DNA of 64,000 nucleotides. Origin: Catellatospora methionotrophica (GTDB lineage: Bacteria > Actinomycetota > Actinomycetes > Mycobacteriales > Micromonosporaceae). The notes beneath the pieces were generated by a model. It was not told where the DNA came from and made no database searches. It worked only from the letters and a program-made list of their open reading frames with translations. The position numbers and the translations under genes are program-made. Below, in pieces: positions 25,351 through 33,764 of the stretch (position 1 is its first letter; every line of letters begins with the position of its first letter). The stretch lies in NCBI RefSeq assembly GCF_011297335.1, contig NZ_JAAOTJ010000001.1, positions 1,426,001 through 1,490,000 of the forward strand. The letters are read 5' to 3'.

Positions 25351-26376
25351 ATGCTGGTACTGGTGACGGGCGGCACGGGCTTCCTGGGCGCGCACACCGT
25401 CGCCGCGCTGGTCCGCGACGGCCACCGGGTGCGGGTGCTCGCCCGTGCCGAGGCCGCGGTCGAGCCCGCGCTCACGCCGCTCGGTGTGCCGGCCGCCGCC
25501 GTCGACGTGACGGTCGGCGACGTGACCGACCGGGCGGCGGTCTCCCGGGCGGTGCGCGGGGTCGACGCCGTGGTCCACGCGGCCGGGGTGTTCTCCTTCG
25601 ACACCCGGCGGCACCCGGCCATGCGCCGCGCCAACCTCACCGGCACCGAGCTGGTGCTCGGCGCGGCCAGGCAGCACGGCACCGGCCGCACCGTGCACGT
25701 GTCCACGTTCGGCGCGCTGCTGCCCGCCGGGACGGGCGTGGTGAGCACGCAGGGGCCCACGGGCACGGCCCGCGAGCCGTACCTGGCGAGCAAGGCCGCC
25801 GCCGACCGGGTCGCCCGCGAGCACCAGTCGCAGGGCGCGCCGGTCGTGATCGTCTACCCGCCCGCCCTGCTCGGGCCGGACGACCCCAAGCTCGGCGACC
25901 AGAACGAGCGGCTGCGCAACATGCTGCGCGGGCTGATGCCGATGTGGCCCACCGGGGGCTTCCCGGCCGGCGACGTACGCGACACCGCCGCGCTGCACGC
26001 CGCCCTGCTGCGTACCCCGGACCCCGGTCCCGGCCGCCACTTCGGACCGGGCCGCCACGTCAGCACCCGCGAGTTCGTCCGCGCGGCCCGGCTGGCGACC
26101 GGCCGCGCCCTGCCGACGGCGTTCGTGCCCGCCCGCGCGATGCTGCCGTTCGCCTACCTGGCCGGGCTGGCCCAGCGGGCCTGGCCCTGGCACATTCCCG
26201 CCGAGTACGGCGCCTGTTACGTGTGCGCGTGCGACGCCCGCCCCGACGACCAGCGCCCGCCGCTGGGCGTGGCGGCGCGCCCGTTCGCGACGACGCTCGC
26301 CGACACCGTGCGGTGGCTGCACCGGCGCGGACTGCTGACGGCCCGCCAGGCGGGAACGGCGTCCGCTGACCGGTGA
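25351..26376 (+). CDS. NAD-dependent epimerase/dehydratase family protein
   Basis: This 341-residue extended short-chain dehydrogenase has the nucleotide motif VTGGTGFLGAHTV at the N-terminus, the active-site YLASK (Tyr-x-x-x-Lys) and the VVHAAGVFSF and VIVYPPALLGPDD blocks. A GGAGG site lies 5 nt before the ATG. Its closest pattern is the dihydroflavonol-reductase/3-beta-HSD-like branch, rather than nucleotide-sugar epimerases. It lies between the SgcJ-type and SDR genes, so a tailoring reduction is plausible. The substrate is unknown. Confidence 0.82.
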   Translation: MLVLVTGGTGFLGAHTVAALVRDGHRVRVLARAEAAVEPALTPLGVPAAAVDVTVGDVTDRAAVSRAVRGVDAVVHAAGVFSFDTRRHPAMRRANLTGTELVLGAARQHGTGRTVHVSTFGALLPAGTGVVSTQGPTGTAREPYLASKAAADRVAREHQSQGAPVVIVYPPALLGPDDPKLGDQNERLRNMLRGLMPMWPTGGFPAGDVRDTAALHAALLRTPDPGPGRHFGPGRHVSTREFVRAARLATGRALPTAFVPARAMLPFAYLAGLAQRAWPWHIPAEYGACYVCACDARPDDQRPPLGVAARPFATTLADTVRWLHRRGLLTARQAGTASADR

Positions 26377-26409
26377 GCCCCGCCCGGCGGGCGCGGCTGG
26401 TCGCGACGG

Positions 26410-27216
26410 TCAGGCGCGGCCGGTCACGGGGGTCGGCAGGGGCGGCGGCGGGAGTCTCAGCTCCGGCACCGGGCTGCCGTCCGGCATGAGCGGCACGGGG
26501 ATGGGCGGGTACGCGTAGCGGGTCGGCGGCTGCCCCGGCACCAGGGCCCAGGCGTCGCCGGTGCCGCCCTCGTCGATGACGTGACCCAGGGCGGCGGCGA
26601 TGTCGTCGGGGGTGAGGATCGGGAAACCCTGCTCGACCAGCAGCGGGCGCAACGCGTCGAGCATCGGGGTGTCCACGAAGCCGGGGCACAGCGCGTTGAT
26701 CGTGATGGCGCGGGGCTTGAGCGGGTTGGCCAGCGCCCGGACGAAGCCGAGCACGGCGGCCTTGGTCAGCGTGTAGAGCGGGTTGGCCCGGCTCGGGTCG
26801 AGCACGGCCAGCGTCGACGTGACGACGATGTGGCCGCCGCGCACGCTCAGGGCCGGCAGCGCGGCGTCGATGCCGAAGACGACACCGTCGATGTTGACGT
26901 TGGTGGCACGCCGGTAGCGCGCGAGGTCCAACGGTTCGGTGGCCCGCTGCCCGCTGGGGACGCCCGCGTGCAGGCACACGACGTCGAGGCGGCCGTGCCG
27001 GGCCAGGATGGTGTCGACGAGTTCGCGGTTGGCCTGCTGGTCACTGACGTCGAGGGCGTGGGCGGTGCCGCCGACGGCGTCGGCGACGGTGGCGGCGGCA
27101 CCGGCGTCGAGGTCCGCGACGACCGGATGGTATCCGCGGGCGGCGAGGTGTCGTGCGAAGGCGGCGCCGATCGCGCCCCCGCCTCCGGTGACGAGGGCGA
27201 CGGGTTGATCGATCAT
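26410..27216 (-). CDS. SDR family NAD(P)-dependent oxidoreductase
   Basis: This 268-residue classical short-chain dehydrogenase has the TGGGGAIGAAFA cofactor motif, an acidic VVADLD after strand 2 (favouring NAD) and a catalytic YTLTK. The catalytic Ser lies in HIVVTSTLAV and a PGFVDTPML loop follows. The C-terminal 40 residues are Pro-rich and probably disordered. A TATCAT hexamer 8 nt upstream of the ATG and the lack of a ribosome site suggest a nearly leaderless transcript. It is divergent from the flavoprotein at 27400. Confidence 0.85.
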   Translation of the reverse strand: MIDQPVALVTGGGGAIGAAFARHLAARGYHPVVADLDAGAAATVADAVGGTAHALDVSDQQANRELVDTILARHGRLDVVCLHAGVPSGQRATEPLDLARYRRATNVNIDGVVFGIDAALPALSVRGGHIVVTSTLAVLDPSRANPLYTLTKAAVLGFVRALANPLKPRAITINALCPGFVDTPMLDALRPLLVEQGFPILTPDDIAAALGHVIDEGGTGDAWALVPGQPPTRYAYPPIPVPLMPDGSPVPELRLPPPPLPTPVTGRA

Positions 27217-27399
27217 CTACGCATGATAGGACGTCGATCTCCGGCGCGCGGGCCCGAGGCGGCCCGCGCCCGCCTCGCCCCGATACGGGGGGATCGGCCC
27301 CGCCTGGCGGCGCTCCGGCGGGCGACACGCTACGCACCGTAGATTGACGCATCGAGAACTGTGATGAAGGGTCGTGGGCATGCCCGACAAGGAGTGTCC

Positions 27400-28968
27400 A
27401 TGACAGACAGTGCATCGGCGGAGGTCCGCCACCGGTACGTGATCGTCGGCGGGGGACCCGCCGGGCTGCAGCTGAGCTACTACCTCCAGCAGGCCGGGGC
27501 CGACTATCTCACCCTGGAACGGGCGCCGGAGCCCGCCGAGTTCTTCCGCCGCTTCCCCCGGCACCGCAAGCTCATCTCCCTCAACAAGGTCCACTCGGTC
27601 AGCGACGACCCGGAGATCCGGCTGCGCTGGGACTGGAACTCGCTGCTGCAGGAGCCCGCTGAGCTGCCGTTCGCCGACTACAGCCGGGAGTACTTCCCGC
27701 ACGCCGACGACCTGGTCCGCTACCTCGCCGACTTCAGCCGCCACCACAAGCTCAACGTCCGCTACGACACCGGCGTCCAGCGGATCGACCGGCTCGCCGA
27801 CGGCTTCGCGGTGCACACCGCCGACGGGACGATCGAGGCCGACTGCCTGGTCGTGGCGACCGGCTGGGGCCGTCCCAACGTGCCCGACGTGCCCGGCATC
27901 GAACACGCCGTGGGCTACGAGGCGATGAGCACCGACCCGGCCGACTACGCCGACCACCGGGTGCTGATCCTCGGCAAGGGCAACTCCGCGTTCGAGACCG
28001 CGTCGGCGCTGCTCAGCCACGCCGCGATGATCCACCTGGCCAGCCCGCGGCCGCTGCGGCTGGCCTGGAACACCAAGCACCCCGGCGACGTACGCGGCCA
28101 CCACGGCGCGGTGCTGGACAGCTACCAGTTCAAGACGCTGCACTCGGTGCTCGACTGCGTCATCGACGAGATCCGCCCGGTCGGCGACCGGTTCGAGGTG
28201 CGCCTGACCTACAGCCACGCCGACGGCGAGACCGCCGTCATGGAGTACGAGTCGGTGCTGCGCTGCACCGGGTTCGCCATGGACACCTCGCTGTTCGGCG
28301 ACGGCTGCCGCCCGCGGATGACCCCGAACGGGCGGATGCCGGTCACCCGCCCGGACTGGCAGTCGGCCGACGTCGACGGGCTGTACTTCGCCGGGACGCT
28401 CGCCCAGGACCGGGACTTCAAGAAGGCGTCCTCGGCGTTCATCGACGGCTTCCGGTACAACCTGCGCACCCTGACCCGGCTGCTGCGGGAACGGTACGAG
28501 GACGTGCCGCTGCCGTACGAGCAGCTCACCGCCGACGCCGAGGCGCTGGCGGGGGCGGTGCTCGACCGGGTCAACTGGAGCTCGGCGCTGTGGACGCAGT
28601 TCGAGTTCCTCGTCGACGCGCTGGTCGTCGACCCGGCGACCGGGCAGGTGCGGCACTACCACGACCTGCCCGAGGACTACGCGGTCGCCCGCTTCGGCGA
28701 CGAGCCGCACCTGTACACGTTCGGGCTGCGCTGGGGCCGCGACGACTACGGCGACGTGTTCGCCATCGAGCGGCACCCGCAGCCCGACCGGGCCGCCGAG
28801 AGCGCCTTCATCCACCCGGTCGTGCGCCGCTACCGCGACGGCGTACTCGTGGAGGAACTGCACCTGCTGGAGGACCTGCTGGCCGAATGGCGGCGCGAGG
28901 ACCGGCACGTACGGCCCCTGCAGGAGTTCTTCGCCCGCGACCTAGTGGCGGACCAGCACCTCGGGTAG
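27400..28968 (+). CDS. FAD-dependent oxidoreductase, FOXRED2-like
   Basis: This 522-residue flavoprotein has an N-terminal GGGPAGLQLSYYLQQ FAD motif and FFRRFPRHRKLISLNK. A second GKGNSAFETASALL nucleotide motif begins near residue 196, and a GLYFAGTLAQDRDFKKASSAF FAD-contact block follows, as in flavin monooxygenase or FOXRED2-type proteins. The C-terminal 130 residues are a separate region. The chosen ATG has AAGGAG 7 nt upstream. Its stop overlaps the convergent nitroreductase gene by 27 nt. A tailoring oxidation in enediyne biosynthesis is plausible but not shown. Confidence 0.8.
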   Translation: MTDSASAEVRHRYVIVGGGPAGLQLSYYLQQAGADYLTLERAPEPAEFFRRFPRHRKLISLNKVHSVSDDPEIRLRWDWNSLLQEPAELPFADYSREYFPHADDLVRYLADFSRHHKLNVRYDTGVQRIDRLADGFAVHTADGTIEADCLVVATGWGRPNVPDVPGIEHAVGYEAMSTDPADYADHRVLILGKGNSAFETASALLSHAAMIHLASPRPLRLAWNTKHPGDVRGHHGAVLDSYQFKTLHSVLDCVIDEIRPVGDRFEVRLTYSHADGETAVMEYESVLRCTGFAMDTSLFGDGCRPRMTPNGRMPVTRPDWQSADVDGLYFAGTLAQDRDFKKASSAFIDGFRYNLRTLTRLLRERYEDVPLPYEQLTADAEALAGAVLDRVNWSSALWTQFEFLVDALVVDPATGQVRHYHDLPEDYAVARFGDEPHLYTFGLRWGRDDYGDVFAIERHPQPDRAAESAFIHPVVRRYRDGVLVEELHLLEDLLAEWRREDRHVRPLQEFFARDLVADQHLG

Positions 28969-29595
28969 CGGCTTGCGGGTCAGGGCGGGCACGGTGACCC
29001 CGTCGGCGGGCCGGCCGACGGGCATCACCACGCACGCCCTCTCCTCGGCCGGGCGCTCGCAGATCTCGTTGAGGAACCGCATCGGGACCGGGGTGTGCGT
29101 GAGCGTGGCCAGCCCGGCCAGGTGCAGCGCGGTGATGAGCACGCCGACGGCGATGCCGACCGACTCCTTGACGTAGTACGGCTTCGGGGTGTTCGGGCCC
29201 TGGTGGACCTCGAACACGACGATGACGACGGGGGCGGTCTCCAGGAACGGCTTGTGCCAGTCGGTGCCCATGTCGGCGACCGCCGCCAGCCACTCCTGCG
29301 GCGCGCGGCGGGCGTAGAACTCCCGCTCCTCGGCCTCGGCCGCGTGCCGCAGCGCCCGCTTGCGTTCCGGGTCGGTGAGCACCACGAAGCGCCACGGCTG
29401 CAGGTTGGCGCCGCTGGGCGCGGTCGCGGCGGCCCGGATGGCCTGCTCGACCACGTCCAGCGGCACGGGTTCGGACGAGAACTCGCGCACCGACCGGCGG
29501 GCGGCCATCCGGTCGGCGAAGTCATGAGCGGTGCGGCTCATCTGCGCGGGATCGAGGCGGTCCAGGTGGAACGGGACGGTGGCGACGGCGTTCAC
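28942..29595 (-). CDS. Nitroreductase family protein
   Basis: This 217-residue FMN-dependent enzyme has the family N-terminus [24 protein letters not shown] and the FMN-binding [10 protein letters not shown]. The C-terminal flavin-contact segment lies in [19 protein letters not shown] start has GGAGG 5 nt upstream. Such enzymes reduce nitro groups, quinones or enones with NAD(P)H. The 3' end overlaps the flavoprotein gene tail to tail. Membership in the enediyne cluster is likely but unproven. Confidence 0.88.
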   Translation of the reverse strand: MNAVATVPFHLDRLDPAQMSRTAHDFADRMAARRSVREFSSEPVPLDVVEQAIRAAATAPSGANLQPWRFVVLTDPERKRALRHAAEAEEREFYARRAPQEWLAAVADMGTDWHKPFLETAPVVIVVFEVHQGPNTPKPYYVKESVGIAVGVLITALHLAGLATLTHTPVPMRFLNEICERPAEERACVVMPVGRPADGVTVPALTRKPLPEVLVRH

Positions 29596-29655
29596 GGGGG
29601 CCTCCAGGGGGTGACATCTGTCGATCCAGCATCACCCACCGGCGGCCCGTCGCGC

Positions 29656-30795
29656 TTACGCCGGATTGCCCAGTTCGTACGGCCGCGCCGTCAGCTCCGC
29701 GACGTGGTCGACGACCGCAGCCGGTCCGCCCGCGCGCGCCGCCGCCCGCTGCCGCCTGGCTCCGGTCCCCTCCTCCAGCAGCCGGTCCAGCCCCGCCACC
29801 ACGAACTCGTGCTCACCGTTGGCGCGCAGCTGCGGCTCGACCAGCGCCACCAGCGCACGGGCCAGTTCCGGCGCGGGCCGCAGCCGCCCGGTGACCGGGT
29901 CCAGGCCATCGCCGTCGAGGCCGTCGCGGGCGGCCCGCCAGTACGCGGCGCGCAGCAGCTCGCCCGGCACGTCAGGGGCGGGCCCGCCGCGCCCGGCGAC
30001 CGCCGCCAGGTGCATCACCAGGGCCCGGACCAGCACCGCGTACAGCACGGCCGCGTCGGCGGTCAGCGCCGCGTCGGCGACTCGGACCTCCAGGGTCGGG
30101 TGGTTCGCCGAGGGCCGCACGTCCCAGAACACGGTGCCCCGGTCGACCAGCGCCCCGGCCTCCTGCAACGTGTCGACCACCTGGTCGTAGTGGGCGGCGG
30201 AGTCGAAGCACGGCGGCGGGCCCGCCACGGGCCAGCGCGGCCAGGTCATCGTGCGCCAGCTGGCATACCCGGTGTCGCGGTCGTCCCAGTACGGCGAGTT
30301 GGCCGTCAGCGTCAGCAGGACCGGCAGGTGCGGCCGCAGGTGGTTGGACACGGCGACGGCGAGGTCACGGTCGGGCAGCTCGACGTGCACGTGCAGGGCG
30401 CAGATGGCCAGCTCGTCGTGCAGCCCGCGGAACGTCTCGATGCCGCGCGTCTGCCGGGGCCCGGTGGTCATCGGCGGCGGCACCGCCCCGGCGACGGGCG
30501 ACGAGCCCACCGACAGCAGCCGCAGGCCGACGGCGTCGGCGGCCGCCGCGACGACCGCGCGGGCCTGCCCGATCTGCCCGGCCAGCTCCGCCATCGTCGT
30601 GCACGGATCCGTCCGCGTCTCCAGCTGCCACGTGGTGATCTCCCCGGACACCCGCGCGCCCAGCGTCGCCGACGCCTTCTCGACGACCTCGGCGGCACGG
30701 GGCACGGGGGCGCGGGTGGCGGCGTCGACGACGAGGAACTCCTCCTCGACGCCGAACCGGGGCGGGGCCTGGCTCGGCTGCTGGGTCGCGGACAT
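29656..30795 (-). CDS. Carboxylate-amine ligase / glutamate-cysteine ligase-like (YbdK/GCS2 family)
   Basis: This 379-residue ATP-dependent ligase has the diagnostic FGVEEEFLVVD at its N-terminus and the RTDPCTTMAEL and ICALHVHVELPD blocks. It also has the SPYWDDRDTGYASWR and ARPSANHPTLEVRVAD-type sequences of the GCS2 family. It probably forms a gamma-glutamyl or related amide. GGAGG lies about 11 nt before the ATG. Glutathione is not the main thiol in actinomycetes, so the physiological substrate is uncertain. It could act in ergothioneine-type or natural-product amide chemistry. Confidence 0.82.
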   Translation of the reverse strand: MSATQQPSQAPPRFGVEEEFLVVDAATRAPVPRAAEVVEKASATLGARVSGEITTWQLETRTDPCTTMAELAGQIGQARAVVAAAADAVGLRLLSVGSSPVAGAVPPPMTTGPRQTRGIETFRGLHDELAICALHVHVELPDRDLAVAVSNHLRPHLPVLLTLTANSPYWDDRDTGYASWRTMTWPRWPVAGPPPCFDSAAHYDQVVDTLQEAGALVDRGTVFWDVRPSANHPTLEVRVADAALTADAAVLYAVLVRALVMHLAAVAGRGGPAPDVPGELLRAAYWRAARDGLDGDGLDPVTGRLRPAPELARALVALVEPQLRANGEHEFVVAGLDRLLEEGTGARRQRAAARAGGPAAVVDHVAELTARPYELGNPA

Positions 30796-30910
30796 GGCGG
30801 TCGTCGCCTCCGGGATGCGTCGGGGGCCGCACGGTACGGCCGCCCGGAGAATACCGGCCGCCCCCTCCCAACCAGGTCAGCAAAGGTGCCGACACGCCGA
30901 TGTGGACGGT

Positions 30911-32074
30911 TCAGCCCAGCGCGGCCCCGGCCGCCGCCTGGCGGGCCCGGCCGCGCGGCTGCTCCAGCACTCCGGTGATCAGCCCCGCCAGCAGTGCCGC
31001 CCGCGCCGGCATCTGCGACACGTCGACCCACTCGCTGCGCGCGTGCGAGCCGCCGCCGACGCCGCCCAGGCCGTCGAGGGTCGCCACGCCCAGCGAGCCG
31101 GTGAAGTTGGCGTCCGACGCGCCCGGGGCGTGCGCGCCGCGCACCTCCGCCAGCCCGAGCCTGCGTCCGGCCTGCCGGGCCAGCTCCAGCAGCGGCAAGG
31201 CGACGTGCTCGGGCAGCGGGTAGCGGTTGACGCCGCCGCCGACCACCAGCTCCGCCCCCGGCAGCAGCGGCGACATGGCCCGCACCAGCCGGTCCACCCG
31301 CTCCAGCTCGTCACGGGTCCAAGCGCGCACGTCCACGCAGAAAACGGCCGACTCCGGCACCTGGTTGGTCATCGTGCCCGCGCTGAGCAGCGTAGGGGTG
31401 ACGCTGGTGCCGCCCGCCGCGAACGAGCGCACCGCCAGCACCTGGTGGGCCAGCTCCACGGCCGCGTTGACGCCCCGGTGCGGCTCCACTCCGGCGTGCG
31501 CGGCCCGGCCCCGCACCGTGATCCGGTACATCGAGCCGCCCTTGCGGGCCACCTTCAGCGCCCCGTCCTCGGTGCTCGGCTCGCCGACCAGCACCGCCCG
31601 CGAGCGGCGGGCCTGCTGCTCGATCAGCGGCCGGGAGGTGACCGAGCCGGTCTCCTCGTCGCTGGTCAGCAGCAGGCCGACCCGCGAGGTGTCGGGCAGC
31701 TGCGACAGGGCGGCGAACATCTGCACGATGCCGGACTTCATGTCGCACACCCCCGGCCCGGTGGCGATGGTGCCGCGTACCGTGAACGGCCACTGCTCGA
31801 CGGTACCGGCGGGCCATACCGTGTCGTAGTGGCCCAGCAGCAGCACCCGCTGGTCCTCGGCGGCCCACAGCAGGTGCGGCAGCCCGTCGCGGACCACGCG
31901 GCGCGGTGGGCGGCCCAGCACCGCCGTGCCCCACGCCGCCAGCAGGTCCGCGCAGGCGTTCAGCTGCGGCAGCGCGCCCGGGGGCGATTCGGTCTCCACC
32001 AGCTCGCGCAGCTGCGCCGACATCGCCGCGACCCGCCGCTGCGCCTGACTACCCATATGCTCCACATCGGACAT
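30911..32074 (-). CDS. M20 family metallopeptidase (carboxypeptidase G2-like)
   Basis: This 387-residue protein has the M20 zinc-ligand pattern: GHYDTVWPAGT, TGPGVCDMKSGIV with the bridging Asp, TSDEETGS with the catalytic Glu pair, a dimerisation-domain core (RGRAAHAGVEPHRGVNAA) and a late histidine in GSHARSEWVD. No signal peptide is visible, so it should be cytosolic. Starts at 32074 and 32056 are both possible; neither has a good ribosome site. It hydrolyses an amide or C-terminal glutamate-type bond. It is divergent from the gene at 32278. Confidence 0.85.
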   Translation of the reverse strand: MSDVEHMGSQAQRRVAAMSAQLRELVETESPPGALPQLNACADLLAAWGTAVLGRPPRRVVRDGLPHLLWAAEDQRVLLLGHYDTVWPAGTVEQWPFTVRGTIATGPGVCDMKSGIVQMFAALSQLPDTSRVGLLLTSDEETGSVTSRPLIEQQARRSRAVLVGEPSTEDGALKVARKGGSMYRITVRGRAAHAGVEPHRGVNAAVELAHQVLAVRSFAAGGTSVTPTLLSAGTMTNQVPESAVFCVDVRAWTRDELERVDRLVRAMSPLLPGAELVVGGGVNRYPLPEHVALPLLELARQAGRRLGLAEVRGAHAPGASDANFTGSLGVATLDGLGGVGGGSHARSEWVDVSQMPARAALLAGLITGVLEQPRGRARQAAAGAALG

Positions 32075-32182
32075 GATGTGAGCGTGGCAGCGTGGTCCCG
32101 CCGCTGCCAGCAGCTAAATTGCGCAACCCGCCGGACGGGAGGTCCGGGCAGGCCGACCACCCGGACGGGGCTGACCGGCCGC

Positions 32183-32231
32183 AAGAGCGCAACATCGAAG
32201 AAGCCGCCCATCGATCGAGCCGGGAGAATGC
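32183..32231 (+). promoter_or_regulatory. Shared cluster promoter element, copy E (CMD-family gene)
   Basis: AAGAGCGCAACATCGAAGA matches box 1 of the other copies almost exactly. The hexamer GAGAAT (32224-32229) follows GCAAC (32189-32193) after 30 nt, one less than the main group. It ends 46 nt before the start codon, like copies A and B. Confidence 0.45.
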
Positions 32232-32277
32232 CGAAGGAGTGCGCGGCAGTCGCGCACCGGTCCGTGAGGAGTCGCCG

Positions 32278-32829
32278 ATGGCGCACATCGACCTGGGTCT
32301 GGACGAGCGACAATTTCCCGGCATCAACGGGCCGATGCGGTTCCGGCCGGAGACCGCGGGCCCGCTCAACGCCCTGGCCGAAGCCCTGCTGCACGCCCCG
32401 CACCCGACGCTGAGCGCGGGCGAGCGGGAGCTGATCGCGGCGTACGTGTCCGGGCTCAACGAGTGCGTGTTCTGCTGCTCGTCGCACTCGGCCTTCGCGG
32501 CCGCGCAGCTCGACGGCGGCATGACCCTGGTCCAGCAGGTCCGGGCCGACCTCGACGGCGCGGACGTCAGCGCGAAGCTGCGGGCCCTGCTGCGGATCGC
32601 GGCCGCCGTGCAGCAGGACGGCCGCAAGGTGACCGCGGCGCTGGTCGACGCGGCCCGCGCCGAGGGCGCCACCGACCTGGAGGTGCACGACACGGTGCTC
32701 ATCGCGGCCGCGTTCTGCATGTTCAACCGCTACGTCGACGGCCTGGGCACGCTGCCCGCCGCCGACCCCGCCGACTACGAGCAGGCCGCCCAGCGCGTCA
32801 AGGTGCACGGCTACGGGCAGGCGGCCTGA
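32278..32829 (+). CDS. Carboxymuconolactone decarboxylase family / peroxidase-related protein
   Basis: This 183-residue AhpD-type protein has the motif LNECVFCCSSHSAF (CxxC-x3-His, with an additional cysteine) about residue 60-75, and an all-alpha core of standard family length. GAGGAG precedes the ATG. It has a copy of the enediyne cluster promoter element 46 nt upstream. That links it to the pathway although it lies beyond the ligase and peptidase genes. Peroxidase-like thiol chemistry is known for the family; a self-protection role is inference. Confidence 0.87.
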   Translation: MAHIDLGLDERQFPGINGPMRFRPETAGPLNALAEALLHAPHPTLSAGERELIAAYVSGLNECVFCCSSHSAFAAAQLDGGMTLVQQVRADLDGADVSAKLRALLRIAAAVQQDGRKVTAALVDAARAEGATDLEVHDTVLIAAAFCMFNRYVDGLGTLPAADPADYEQAAQRVKVHGYGQAA

Positions 32830-32835
32830 CCGCTC

Positions 32836-32865
32836 GCGCCGCCCGGCCCGCGAGCCGGGCGGCGC
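32836..32865. terminator. Bidirectional terminator hairpin
   Basis: A perfect 12-bp stem (GCGCCGCCCGGC arm) with a 6-nt loop lies between the convergent CMD-family and endonuclease genes. Confidence 0.75.
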
Positions 32866-32875
32866 ACGGTCCCGC

Positions 32876-33751
32876 CTAGAGCTGGATCGAGAAGTACGCC
32901 ACGATGCCGTTGTGGTCGGAGTTCGTGCCGCCGACGATGTCGTAGCCGGTCATCCACATGAGCTGGTAGTCCGGCAGCCGCTTCCAGAAGTAGATGTAGT
33001 CGATGTGCCGGTTGCCGTGCGTGCCGGTGCCCTTCTCGCCGTACAGGTTGAAGCTCGACCGCAGGTTCGGCAACTCGTTGGCCTCGAACACCTTCCACGG
33101 GAACTTGCCGTACCCGTACGCCCGGTCGGCGCTGAAGTCGACGTTCAGGTCGCCGCTGACGATGACCTGACCCTCGTCCTTCTTCTGCGTGGCGAGGTTC
33201 TTCAGCTCCTGGAACTGCTTCTCCGCGCACGCGGTGCGCGGCAGGTCCTCGGGCCGCCCGTTGTTGTCGATGCCCGCCACGGCGTGCGCGTTGATGTGGA
33301 TGACACTGCGACCGCTGGCCTTGTGCCGGTACTTGACCCAGTTGTTGTACCGGGCGGGCGGCACCTCGCCCTGGCCGTTGGTGTCGCAGATGAAGATCGA
33401 GCCCTTGTCGAGCACGTCGAACATGGACTTCTTCGCGATCAGCGCCTCGCCCGCCTGGTTGACGCTGCCGGGCGAGTACAGCCACCAGCCGTTGTCGGCG
33501 GCCCAGCCCTGCAGGAACTCCTTGCGGTTGCCGACCTCGTTGAGGCCGATCAGGTCGGCCTTGCCCGCGATCAGGTTCAGGTCCTGGGTGAACTGCGCCT
33601 GGGTCAGCCCGTTGTAGATGTTGAGCGAGCCCGCCTTGAAGGTCGCGTTCGCCGCGGCCGCGGGCAGCGCCGGGAGCACCCCGGCCACCAGCACGGCCGC
33701 ACCGGCGAGCACGCTCGCGCCACGGACCAGCCACTTTCTCCTGTGCTGCAT
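32876..33751 (-). CDS. Secreted endonuclease/exonuclease/phosphatase family protein
   Basis: This 291-residue protein has a signal peptide (MQHRRKWLVRGASVLAGAAVLVAG, with AAA near residue 33). The EEP active-site pattern follows: LNIYNGL, GLNEVGNRKEF with the metal-binding Glu, INAHAVAG, SGDLNVDFSADR, and the C-terminal HIDYIYF and NSDHNGIVAYF (Ser-Asp-His) motifs. It should hydrolyse phosphodiester bonds outside the cell, for example extracellular DNA. AGGGA precedes the ATG. It lies 13 nt downstream of the GH43-like gene, probably in one operon. Confidence 0.88.
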   Translation of the reverse strand: MQHRRKWLVRGASVLAGAAVLVAGVLPALPAAAANATFKAGSLNIYNGLTQAQFTQDLNLIAGKADLIGLNEVGNRKEFLQGWAADNGWWLYSPGSVNQAGEALIAKKSMFDVLDKGSIFICDTNGQGEVPPARYNNWVKYRHKASGRSVIHINAHAVAGIDNNGRPEDLPRTACAEKQFQELKNLATQKKDEGQVIVSGDLNVDFSADRAYGYGKFPWKVFEANELPNLRSSFNLYGEKGTGTHGNRHIDYIYFWKRLPDYQLMWMTGYDIVGGTNSDHNGIVAYFSIQL

Positions 33752-33764
33752 GGAAATCCCTTCC

